Source: Bradyrhizobium erythrophlei
GTDB lineage: Bacteria > Pseudomonadota > Alphaproteobacteria > Rhizobiales > Xanthobacteraceae
Direction of reading: 5' to 3'
NCBI RefSeq assembly: GCF_900142985.1
Contig: NZ_LT670849.1
Coordinates: 1,240,001-1,304,000 of the forward strand
Length of the DNA stretch: 64,000 bases
Translations under genes and position numbers: made by a program
In this document: one piece after another, positions 43,930-51,696 of the stretch
Numbering within the stretch: the stretch's first letter is position 1
Layout of the letters: every line of letters begins with the position of its first letter
The notes under the pieces: generated by a model
The model's input: only the letters and a program-made list of their open reading frames with translations
Database searches by the model: none
What the model was told of the DNA's origin: nothing

Positions 43930-44265
43930 CTACGCTCGCTTCGGATCGACATCGGGGGTTGATGCATCCCTCCCTGGCGACGCCTTCTTGATCAGCGCAC
44001 GGGTGCGGTTGACGATGTCCCCAGTGCGCATTCCGTCCTCGATGATACAGGCGAGCAACCGCACGACTGCTTCCGTATCTATCGGATGCGCGCCGAGCAG
44101 CCGCAGAGCGGCCTCTGCGTTCATGACGATGGCGCTGATCGCCTGGTTGATTTCAGCAATCGACGCCGATAGCTGCTCTGGGGTCGCGTCGGGAGAGTTG
44201 CAATGGTGCCTCTCGGTAGACGCGGTTGCGGCAACACCAGCGGTCTCATTTACGGCACAGGGCAT
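43930..44265 (-). CDS. Stand-alone HisKA (DHp)-like protein lacking the phospho-accepting histidine
   Basis: 111 residues. Residues 31-95 match the dimerisation helices of Bradyrhizobium PAS sensor kinases: SASIAEINQAISAIVMNAEAAL, then a second helix IIEDGMRTGDIVNRTRALIKKA. Functional kinases of this kind read SIAHEVNQP-; here the His is missing exactly, giving SIAEINQA. There is no ATPase domain; the protein ends 16 residues after the second helix. It could therefore dimerise with kinase DHp helices or bind a response regulator without phosphotransfer. It is divergent from the winged-helix regulator gene with 206 bp between them. Confidence 0.75.
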   Translation of the reverse strand: MPCAVNETAGVAATASTERHHCNSPDATPEQLSASIAEINQAISAIVMNAEAALRLLGAHPIDTEAVVRLLACIIEDGMRTGDIVNRTRALIKKASPGRDASTPDVDPKRA

Positions 44266-44329
44266 GGCACACCTCCTCCGAATTTAGTTGGTGTAGCCAC
44301 TCTCGGAGGCCGATTCCTTAGGACCGACC

Positions 44330-44343
44330 TTAAGAATTCTTAA
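44330..44343. promoter_or_regulatory. 14-bp perfect palindrome in a divergent regulator promoter region
   Basis: TTAAGAATTCTTAA is fully self-complementary, AT-only except the two central flanking G/C, and lies in the GC-rich 206-bp region between the DHp-like gene (start 44265) and the winged-helix regulator (start 44472). CCTTAGG and ACCTTAAG nearby extend the symmetry. It is a good candidate binding site for a dimeric regulator, perhaps the winged-helix protein itself. Confidence 0.5.
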
Positions 44344-44471
44344 ATTGCGGCATCCGTTGAGGTTGCCTGGGGCCCGGATCGCGACTAGCGCGGATGATTG
44401 CGGTGCATAGGTACCGCAGAAGGCCGGTTTCGCCAGTAGCCGGAGGCGGTAGGAGCATTGCGCGCATCACT

Positions 44472-47390
44472 ATGAACGGCAAAACTTCAGTCTTTGTAAT
44501 CCGCGAGGCTGGGGTGCCTGAAGCAAGCGCCAGTCTGGTCTATGTGTGCGATCAATGGGAGATCGACCTCGGGCGGCGGGAGCTCAGGTCGCGCGGGATT
44601 CCCGTGCCGCTCGGCGGCCGGGCCTTCGAGATCGTCACGGTCCTGGTGCAATCGGCCAGCGAGTTCGTCACCAAGGATCATATGATGGAGCGGGTGTGGC
44701 CGGGGGCCATCGTCGGCGAAGGCACACTGCACGTTCACATCTCTGCCGTACGCAAGGCGCTCGGTCCGGATCGTGGCCTGCTGAAGACCGCCTCGGGTCG
44801 TGGCTATCGCCTGCTTGGGAGCTGGACGCCTCAGCAACGTGAGACGACCGCTTCGTCGGTCCTTTCATCTCCGGTCCGCACGTCTGGAGCGCCACCGCCG
44901 AATAATTTTCCTCCGCTCATTTCACGCCTGGTCGGCCGGGCCGCTGCTGCGCAGTCTGTCCGAGACCTCGTCTCTGCCTATCGGGTGGTGACCCTGACGG
45001 GCCCTGGCGGCATCGGAAAGACCTCGCTCGCCATCAAAGCCGTCCGTTACCTGCTCACCGACTTTGAAGACGGGGCCTGGCTCTTCGAACTCGCTTCGTT
45101 GTCCGACCCGGACCTCGTGCCATCAACGGTAGCAAGCACCCTGGGGCTGAAGATCGCGGGCGAGATTTCGGCGGAATCCGTCGCTCGCGCCGTTGGCGGA
45201 AGACACATTCTGTTGGTGCTCGACAATTGCGAGCACGTTATCGACGCGGCAGCGAACCTGGCCGAGACGATCACGCGCCTATGCCCACGCACCACGATCG
45301 TGGCGACCAGCCGCGAAGTCCTGCGGATCGACGGCGAGTGCGTCTATCGCGTTCCGCCGCTCGAGGTGCCCACTTCCGGGCAAGCGGCGCCGGATTACAT
45401 CATGCAATACAGCGCGGTGGAGCTGTTCGTCGCCAGGACCAAAGCGCTGAACGCCGGTTTCTCGCCGCACGCCGAAGACCTCGCATCGATTGCCGCGATC
45501 TGTCGGCACCTCGATGGCATGCCGCTCGCGATCGAGTTCGCGGCGGCTCGCGCCGCGGTTCTCAGTGTTCAAGGGGTAGCCGCCGGCTTGCGCGATCGCT
45601 TCGCGCTGTTGACGGCGGGCCGCCGCACGGCGCTTCCGCGGCACCGGACGCTGCGCGCGACGCTCGACTGGAGTTATGAGCTGCTGCCGGAAACAGAGCG
45701 GCGGTTGCTGCGGCGCCTGGCCGTATTCGCCGGCGGATTCACCGTCGATGCCGCCGTCGCCGTCATGACGGACACCGGATTCGATGCTTCGGCGGTGCTG
45801 GACGGCATCGCCAATCTCGTCGCGAAATCATGGGTCGCGCTGGACAAATCGGGCGGCAACGCCCACTGGATTCTGCTGGAGACGATCCGTGCCTACACGA
45901 TCGAGAAGCTTGCCGAGCACGCAGAGGCCGACGTCGCCGCGGAACATCATGCAAGGCATTTTCGCGATCTATTCGTACCACAGGAGCGCGGCGCCAGATC
46001 GTCTTTGTCGGATGAGGACCTGGCGCGACGGGTCCGAGAGATCGACAATGTTCGCGCGGCGCTCGACTGGTCGTTCTCACCGGCCGGAGATCACGCGATT
46101 GGCATCGACCTCACAGCCGCCTATGCGCCGGCCTGGCGACACCTGTCGCTGATGAGTGAATGCCGCGAGCGATGCGAACGCGCGCTGCTCAGTCTTCAAT
46201 CGGATGCGACCGCGAACACGCGTTTGCGAATGGAGCTGCAGATCGCCCTCGCGGCTTCGATCTTCATCACGATGGGCCCCCCAGATCAGGCCACAACGCT
46301 CCTGACCGAGGCACTCGAAACCGCCGAAGCGCTGAATGATCTCCATGCGCAGGCGGGCGCTCTGTCGATGCTGTCGCCCGTTTATGCCTTTCGCGGGAAA
46401 TACGCTCGGGCGCTGATCGCGGCGGAGCAGATCGAGCAAATCGCCCGTCGTATTGGCGACCCGATACAACTCTTTTTACCCAATCAGCATATGGGCGCCT
46501 CGCTTTTCGTGAGCGGGAGGCCTCACGAGGCCCAGCAGTATTTTGAACGCGTTCTTCGATCTCCGGCCGCGCCGGAGGATCGCCGAGATGCGTTTTATTC
46601 TAACTCGAATGACCATGCGGTGGCCCGGGCGATGTTGGCCCGGGCGCTTTGGACGCAGGGTTTTACAGACCAGGCGCTCAATGAAGCTCGCCTTAGCCTG
46701 AAAGAGCAAGGCACAGATCACCCGCTCCGGCTTTGCCGGATACTGAATCACGGCATCTGCCGCATCGCGATGGTGGCAGGCGACTTCGCAACCGCCGATC
46801 GGGAGATCGCGCGCTTGATCGAGGTGGCCACAGGTTTGAACGCTCTCCTCTGGGAGACCGCGGGTCGCCTGCTGAAGGGGAAATTGTTGGTCGAACGCGG
46901 CGAGTTCGCGCAAGGCCTGCTGGTGTTGCGCGATGCCTTCAAGACGTGTGACCGAACCGGATGGCACATGTCATATGACGAGTTCAAGGGCGCTCTCGCG
47001 TTGGGACTTGCGGGAACGGGGTGGCTCGACGAGGCTCTCATTGCCGTGGACGACGCGATGGCGGCCGACCGCGAGGGCGCGGACGGGCGCGGCTGGTATG
47101 CCCCCGAATTGCTCCGCATCAAGGGAGAATTACTGCTCCAGAAGGCGGCGGATCAGGCCACGCTGGCGGCCGAAGATTGCTTCAACCAAGCGGCCCAAAT
47201 GGCCCGCGAACAGGGCGCTTTATCCTGGGAACTGCGGACCGCGCTCAGTGTTGCGCGTTTGAGGGTGAGCCAGGGGCGCCGCCACGAGGCGAGAGCGCTG
47301 CTTGCATCGGTTTATGGTCGGTTCACCGAAGGTTTCGCGACCACGGACATGCAAGCAGCCCGCACCTTGCTTGACGGGTTGCCGCCATAA
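44472..47390 (+). CDS. Winged-helix / NB-ARC-type ATPase / TPR transcriptional regulator
   Basis: 972 residues. Residues 22-118 are an OmpR-type winged helix (WEIDLGRRELRSRGIPVPLGGRA, then VGEGTLHVHISAVRKALG and ASGRGYRLLG). A linker leads to a STAND ATPase: P-loop TLTGPGGIGKTS (175-185), Walker B ILLVLDNCEHV, then an NB-ARC helical part with LPRHRTLRATLDWSYELL. The C-terminal 450 residues are TPR-like helices. The plan is that of AfsR/MalT-like signal-integrating activators. ATG 44472 begins just before the winged helix; an in-frame ATG at 44394 has no better ribosome site. The nearby efflux operon is a likely target, by position only. Confidence 0.88.
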   Translation: MNGKTSVFVIREAGVPEASASLVYVCDQWEIDLGRRELRSRGIPVPLGGRAFEIVTVLVQSASEFVTKDHMMERVWPGAIVGEGTLHVHISAVRKALGPDRGLLKTASGRGYRLLGSWTPQQRETTASSVLSSPVRTSGAPPPNNFPPLISRLVGRAAAAQSVRDLVSAYRVVTLTGPGGIGKTSLAIKAVRYLLTDFEDGAWLFELASLSDPDLVPSTVASTLGLKIAGEISAESVARAVGGRHILLVLDNCEHVIDAAANLAETITRLCPRTTIVATSREVLRIDGECVYRVPPLEVPTSGQAAPDYIMQYSAVELFVARTKALNAGFSPHAEDLASIAAICRHLDGMPLAIEFAAARAAVLSVQGVAAGLRDRFALLTAGRRTALPRHRTLRATLDWSYELLPETERRLLRRLAVFAGGFTVDAAVAVMTDTGFDASAVLDGIANLVAKSWVALDKSGGNAHWILLETIRAYTIEKLAEHAEADVAAEHHARHFRDLFVPQERGARSSLSDEDLARRVREIDNVRAALDWSFSPAGDHAIGIDLTAAYAPAWRHLSLMSECRERCERALLSLQSDATANTRLRMELQIALAASIFITMGPPDQATTLLTEALETAEALNDLHAQAGALSMLSPVYAFRGKYARALIAAEQIEQIARRIGDPIQLFLPNQHMGASLFVSGRPHEAQQYFERVLRSPAAPEDRRDAFYSNSNDHAVARAMLARALWTQGFTDQALNEARLSLKEQGTDHPLRLCRILNHGICRIAMVAGDFATADREIARLIEVATGLNALLWETAGRLLKGKLLVERGEFAQGLLVLRDAFKTCDRTGWHMSYDEFKGALALGLAGTGWLDEALIAVDDAMAADREGADGRGWYAPELLRIKGELLLQKAADQATLAAEDCFNQAAQMAREQGALSWELRTALSVARLRVSQGRRHEARALLASVYGRFTEGFATTDMQAARTLLDGLPP

Positions 47391-47515
47391 CGTATGACGT
47401 TGGAAGAGGCTGCGCGAGCTAACAAGAATCGACCGTGGCTCAAGGCCTAACTTGCACGCGTTGGGCACCTCGAAAAATCGAACCAATTCAGCTAAGTTGC
47501 GAGACAACCCGTCCG

Positions 47516-47989
47516 ATGACCAACCCCATGTCCGACTCTCTTCTTGTCCGCCCAGTCCACCGATCCGACTACGCGCGATGGTTGCCGCTGTGGGACGGAT
47601 ACAATGCTTTTTATGGCCGCTCGGGCGAAACCGCGCTGGCGGGCGAAATCACGGCAATGACGTGGGCGCGCTTCTTCGATGCCTATGAGCCTGTGCATGC
47701 GCTGGTCGCCGAAAGCGGCGAGCAGCTGGTGGGGCTGGTGCACTATCTCTTCCACCGTTCGACCACCGCGATCGCGCCTGTTTGTTACTTGCAGGATCTC
47801 TTCACCAGTGCTGCCGCACGCGGAAAGGGAATTGGCGGGGCGCTGATCAGCGAGGTCTACGAGCAGGCGCGCCAGGCCGGCGTGTCCCGCGTTTACTGGC
47901 AGACGCACGAGACCAACCACACCGCGCAAACGCTGTACGACAAGGTCGCCGAGCGCTCCGGCTTCATCGTCTACCGCAAGGTATTTTGA
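47516..47989 (+). CDS. GNAT-family N-acetyltransferase
   Basis: 157 residues. LLVRPVHRSDYARWLPLWDGYNAFY is the N-terminal strand and helix; CYLQDLFTSAAARGKGIGGALISEV holds the acetyl-CoA pyrophosphate loop (R-x-x-G-x-G/A pattern as RGKGIGG); VYWQTHETNHTAQTLYDKVA is the closing motif. The enzyme acetylates a small amine or an amino acid with acetyl-CoA; the acceptor is unknown. ATG 47516 or ATG 47528 (MSDS) can be the start. It stands alone downstream of the large regulator. Confidence 0.88.
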   Translation: MTNPMSDSLLVRPVHRSDYARWLPLWDGYNAFYGRSGETALAGEITAMTWARFFDAYEPVHALVAESGEQLVGLVHYLFHRSTTAIAPVCYLQDLFTSAAARGKGIGGALISEVYEQARQAGVSRVYWQTHETNHTAQTLYDKVAERSGFIVYRKVF

Positions 47990-48049
47990 TGCAGCTAGCT
48001 CTTGAGCACCTGGCGTTGCCTGGGCGTTGGCGGCCGGCGACGGCGAAAA

Positions 48050-48077
48050 CCACAGGTTGAACAACGCCTGTGGATAA
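48050..48077. other. Inverted repeat containing a perfect DnaA-box 9-mer
   Basis: CCACAGG (48050-48056) is inverted as CCTGTGG (48067-48073) with a 10-nt loop. The right arm runs on into TGTGGATAA (48069-48077), the complement of the DnaA box TTATCCACA. Only one box is present and no replication genes are near, so a replication origin is unlikely; a single box may be chance or a DnaA regulatory site. Confidence 0.35.
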
Positions 48078-48165
48078 ATGTCCCTGTCATGGCTGCGTTA
48101 CAATGCAGGACTAGCCTTTGCCTGCGTTTGATCCGGCCCCCCGTCGACGATCTCACGCGCCCCCA

Positions 48166-48210
48166 GCGGTCCCCGTCAGTCGCCGCGTCTGACCGGGGCC
48201 GCACTTTTTT
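48166..48210 (+). terminator. Intrinsic terminator in a gene-free region, possible small-RNA end
   Basis: GCGGTCCCCGTCAG (48166-48179) pairs with CTGACCGGGGCCGC (48189-48202) with one bulge on each arm, followed after two bases by TTTTTT. It lies 177 bp after the GNAT stop and 147 bp before the aldo/keto reductase start. It either ends the acetyltransferase transcript or that of an unannotated small RNA starting within 47990-48160. The rest of this 367-bp gap shows no open frame of note. Confidence 0.65.
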
Positions 48211-48356
48211 GTTCCACGCATCTGTTTGCCCCGGCATCGACGATTTTTGGCTTTTTGCGGCCTCTTCCGGCGCTTTTCGGCGCTTGCGCCTGCCTTGCGT
48301 CCCATCGCTTAAGGGTCAAAGATGACGCGCTTTTTCAAACGCGGACAGGATGATCC

Positions 48357-49298
48357 ATGGAAATTCGTAACCTCGGCAGCTCGGGCCTTCGCGTCTCTGC
48401 CGTCGGTCTCGGCTGCAACAATTTCGGCCAGCGCACCGATCTCGAAACCTCGCGCAAGGTGATCCACAAGGCGATCGATCTCGGCATCACGCTGTTCGAT
48501 ACCGCCGACATCTATGCCGACATGGGTGGCTCCGAGACGGTGCTGGGCGTGGTCCTCGGCGACCGCCGCAAGGACATCGTGCTCGCGACCAAATTCTCCA
48601 AGCCGATGAGCAACGACGGCACCAGGCAAGGCGCCTCGCGCCGCTACATCATGTCGGCGGTCGAAGCCAGCCTGAAGCGATTGAAGACCGACTACATCGA
48701 TCTCTACCAGCAACACGACTATGACCCGCTGACGCCGATCGACGAAACGCTGCGCGCGCTCGACGACCTGATCCGGCAGGGCAAGGTGCGCTATATCGGC
48801 AATTCGAACTTTCCGGCATGGCGGATCGCCGAGGCTGAGCATGTCGCCCGCGCCATGAACCTCAACCATTTCGTCTCGTGCCAGGACGAATACAGCCTCG
48901 TGGTGCGCGACATCGAAAAGGACCTGCTGCCCTGCGCGCAGGAATACAAGCTGGGATTGCTGCCGTTCTTTCCGCTGGCGAGCGGCCTCCTCACCGGCAA
49001 ATACAAGCGCGGCCAGGCTGCGCCCGACGATACGCGCTTTGACAAGATACCGCGGCTGCGCGACCGCTATGTCACGCCGCGCAACGAGGAAATCGTCGAG
49101 AAGCTGCAATCTTTCGCGCAATCGCGCGGGCACTCGATGCTTGAACTCGCTTTCTCCTGGCTCGCCGCGCGGCCGCAGGTTTCAAGCGTGATCGCCGGCG
49201 CCACCCGCGTCGAGCAGATCGAGCAGAACGTCAAGGCGATCGCCTGGAAGCTGGGCACGGAAGAGATGGCGGAGATCGACAAGATCACGACGGGGTAG
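48357..49298 (+). CDS. Aldo/keto reductase
   Basis: 313 residues. MEIRNLGSSGLRVSAVGLGCNNFG is the barrel start; FDTADIYAD has the catalytic Asp and Tyr, VLATKFS the Lys and LYQQHDYDP the His of the tetrad. SVIAGATRVEQIEQNVKA is the NADPH-binding end. It belongs to the group near AKR11/AKR12, reducing aldehydes or ketones with NADPH in the cytoplasm. AGGAT before ATG 48357 supports the start. The CWC protein gene starts one base after the stop, so the two are co-transcribed. Confidence 0.9.
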   Translation: MEIRNLGSSGLRVSAVGLGCNNFGQRTDLETSRKVIHKAIDLGITLFDTADIYADMGGSETVLGVVLGDRRKDIVLATKFSKPMSNDGTRQGASRRYIMSAVEASLKRLKTDYIDLYQQHDYDPLTPIDETLRALDDLIRQGKVRYIGNSNFPAWRIAEAEHVARAMNLNHFVSCQDEYSLVVRDIEKDLLPCAQEYKLGLLPFFPLASGLLTGKYKRGQAAPDDTRFDKIPRLRDRYVTPRNEEIVEKLQSFAQSRGHSMLELAFSWLAARPQVSSVIAGATRVEQIEQNVKAIAWKLGTEEMAEIDKITTG

Positions 49299-49299
49299 A

Positions 49300-49494
49300 A
49301 TGACAGATCGCCTGGACATGCCGCCTCCCCGTCGCGTCGCCTGCTCGCGGTGCGGAACGGAGTTTTCCTGCACAGGCTCGGAAACATGCTGGTGCGCGGA
49401 AGAAGATGTCCGACTGGCGATGCCGCGCGACGAAGAGGATTGCCTGTGCCGCGAATGCCTGCGCAAAGCAGCGGCGGCGCAAGCCTCGCGCTAA
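49300..49494 (+). CDS. Cysteine-rich CWC family protein
   Basis: 64 residues with seven cysteines: CSRCGTEFSC, then ETCWCAEEDV and DCLCRECLRK. This matches the Cys_rich_CWC family (name from the Cys-Trp-Cys motif), likely metal-binding, with no known function. It starts one base after the aldo/keto reductase stop, in a different frame, and its last four bases overlap the 3' end of the convergent MocR gene. Confidence 0.87.
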   Translation: MTDRLDMPPPRRVACSRCGTEFSCTGSETCWCAEEDVRLAMPRDEEDCLCRECLRKAAAAQASR

Positions 49495-50999
49495 GTCGGC
49501 GCCAGTGGCGCTCGCGCGAGGCTGGGGCTGGGGCGCGACACTCCGTTTGATTTCAGCGCCTCCTCGAGACGATCGATTCCGGCCTTGACCTGATCTTCCG
49601 ACAACGACGCATAACCGAGCAACAGCCAGTTGGTCTCGAAATGCGATCCGTCATATTCATGCCCGCCGCCGGACTGCACGGTGTAGACGCCGATGTTCCG
49701 GGTGCGCGCAATCGCCTTGACATTGTGTGCCGGCATCAGCGACGACGGCAGCCGCCAGCCGATATGCGTGCCGGCCTCGGTACCCAACAGGTCGACGTCG
49801 CCGAAACGCTCGCGCAGCCGGCTGATCAAGGCATTGCGCCGTGAAAAGTAATGCTGCTGGCAGCGCCGCAGGTGGCGGACAAAGCCGCCGCTCTGCATGA
49901 AGCGCGCCAGCGCTGCCTGCTCGAGCCAGACCTGGCCGTTGTCGAGCAAAGCCTTGGCGGTTGCGGCGGCATCGACCAGGTGTTCGGGGAAAATCGCAAA
50001 GCCGGTACGCAGTCCCGCCCCGAGCGACTTCGAGAACGTGCCGAGATAGATCACGTGATCCGGGCTGAGCGCGGCCATCGCCGGCAGCGGCGCGCCATCG
50101 TAGCGATACTCGTTGTCGTAATCGTCCTCGATCACATAGGCGCCGGTGCGCTGCGCCCAGCGCAGGATCGTCCGCCGCCGGTCGAGCGACAGCGTCGCCC
50201 CCATCGGAAACTGATGCGACGGCGTCAGGTAGACGAGCCGCGCATCGGTGGCCGCCACCGCCGTGGCGTCGATTCCGAAACGATCGACCGCAATCGGGCG
50301 CAGCCGCATGTGGTGGCTCTCGAACAGATAAGCCGCACCCTGGTTGCAGGGATTTTCAACCGCGATCTCGTCGCCCTCGGAGGCCAGCAGGCGTAGCGCC
50401 AGATTGAGCGCCAACTGCGCGCCGGCGAGGATGACCACTTGTTCGGGGCGCGCCTGAATGCCACGGGTATTGCCAATATGCTCGGCGATGGCGACGCGCA
50501 GCGCCATCAATCCGCAGGGGTCGCCATATTCGGTGAGGTTATGCCCGGCCGATGCCAGCGACTGCATGATCAGACGCCGCCAGGTTTTCAGCGGAAAGGC
50601 ACGCGGGTCGGTACGCTGGGTCCAGAAATCGATCGGAATATTCGAATTGTTGAGAATGCCGTGCTGACGCCCCGAAAACACCGGCATCCGACGCGATTCC
50701 GGATTTTCAGGGAGATCCGCGAGCCCGTCATTTTGGCCGGTATCGACGGTTTGATCCGGCAGGACGTCGGCGACGAAGGTGCCGATCATCGGCTTGGCGA
50801 CGAGGTACCCCTCGTTGATCAGACGCTCATAGCCGAAGATCACGGAATTGCGTGACACCTTGAGCTGCGTGGCGAGGATGCGCGACGACGGGACCGGAGA
50901 TCCCGGCCGCAGAATGCCGGTGACGATCTGCTCGCGAATGCGCGAGAAAATCTGCTCTTGCAGGCTTTCGGGGCTGTCGCGGTCGACGGTGATCAGCAT
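49491..50999 (-). CDS. MocR/PdxR-type regulator (GntR domain fused to aminotransferase fold)
   Basis: 502 residues. Residues 8-78 are a GntR winged helix (LQEQIFSRIREQIVTGILRPGSPVPSSRILA). After a linker, residues 130-495 form a fold-type I aminotransferase domain: YGDPCGLMALRVAIAEHI, VENPCNQGAAYL, and LGTFSKSLGAGLRTGF with PLP-lysine K324. Such proteins sense PLP or an amino compound through the aminotransferase domain. MocR genes usually control a divergent neighbour; here that is cinA-cobW, with 166 bp between the starts. The 5' half of the gap holds no strong palindrome that I can see. Confidence 0.9.
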   Translation of the reverse strand: MLITVDRDSPESLQEQIFSRIREQIVTGILRPGSPVPSSRILATQLKVSRNSVIFGYERLINEGYLVAKPMIGTFVADVLPDQTVDTGQNDGLADLPENPESRRMPVFSGRQHGILNNSNIPIDFWTQRTDPRAFPLKTWRRLIMQSLASAGHNLTEYGDPCGLMALRVAIAEHIGNTRGIQARPEQVVILAGAQLALNLALRLLASEGDEIAVENPCNQGAAYLFESHHMRLRPIAVDRFGIDATAVAATDARLVYLTPSHQFPMGATLSLDRRRTILRWAQRTGAYVIEDDYDNEYRYDGAPLPAMAALSPDHVIYLGTFSKSLGAGLRTGFAIFPEHLVDAAATAKALLDNGQVWLEQAALARFMQSGGFVRHLRRCQQHYFSRRNALISRLRERFGDVDLLGTEAGTHIGWRLPSSLMPAHNVKAIARTRNIGVYTVQSGGGHEYDGSHFETNWLLLGYASLSEDQVKAGIDRLEEALKSNGVSRPSPSLARAPLAPT

Positions 51000-51165
51000 A
51001 TCTGCTCTCGAAATCTGGCACCCTCAGCAAAGACCAAATCGGGCCGCGCGGCAACACATTCGGGTCCAGTTCATGACCACTTGCTGGAACCACGCACCGC
51101 AGCGGTTGACTTCAAACCGGTCCGATATCAATCGTCTGCGATAACCAACGATAAGAGTGGAGCCC

Positions 51166-51696
51166 ATGTCGTCATCCCCTCACTTCCTTAACGACAGCGA
51201 AACCATTTTTCCGGAAGAGCTGTTGGCGGCTGCGGCTGCGGCGCTCGATGCGGCGAAGAAAAAGGGCGTTCGTCTGGCAACCGCCGAAACCGTCACGGCC
51301 GGCCTCGTCAGCGCCTGCCTGACCTCGGTGTCTGGCGCCTCGCAGATCTTCGACCGGGGATATGTCCTCTACCATGAATCTGCCAAGGCGACGGGGCTGG
51401 GCGTCGCCGAAGACGTCTCCAAGCAACATGGCGCGGTCAGCGCCGAGGTGACGCAAGGCCTCGCCGAAGGTCTGTTGTCGAATTCCGGCGCGACGGTCAC
51501 CGTCGCCATCACCGGCTATGCCGGTCCCGGCGGCGGCAATGCCAAAAACCCCGTCGGCACCATCTTCGTCGCCGCGGCGCGCAACGGCGTTCCGCTGCTT
51601 GCCGAGCGGCACGTCTTCCCCGGCAGCCGCGACAACGTTCGGCTTGAAGCCGTGGCGGCGGCGATCCGCCTGCTGCACCAACAGATCGACGCATGA
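51166..51696 (+). CDS. CinA C-terminal domain protein (NMN amidohydrolase type)
   Basis: 176 residues containing only the CinA C-terminal (PncC) domain. GVRLATAETVTAGLVSACLTSVSGAS, AKATGLGVAEDVSKQHGAVSAEV and AITGYAGPGGGNAKNPVGTIFVA are the standard motifs, with Ser replaced by Thr at the E-S/T position of the first. Characterised members deamidate nicotinamide mononucleotide to nicotinate mononucleotide. The start may be ATG 51166 or GTG 51157. Its stop overlaps the start of the cobW gene by four bases, so translation is coupled. Confidence 0.85.
   Translation: MSSSPHFLNDSETIFPEELLAAAAAALDAAKKKGVRLATAETVTAGLVSACLTSVSGASQIFDRGYVLYHESAKATGLGVAEDVSKQHGAVSAEVTQGLAEGLLSNSGATVTVAITGYAGPGGGNAKNPVGTIFVAAARNGVPLLAERHVFPGSRDNVRLEAVAAAIRLLHQQIDA

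Noticed and set aside
43930..47390. A complete two-component system beside the efflux operon
   Set aside because: The small gene lacks both phospho-accepting His and ATPase domain, and the large regulator has no receiver domain.
48069..48077. DnaA box as evidence for a replication origin
   Set aside because: A single box without DnaA, ParAB, RepABC or an AT-rich unwinding region nearby is not enough.
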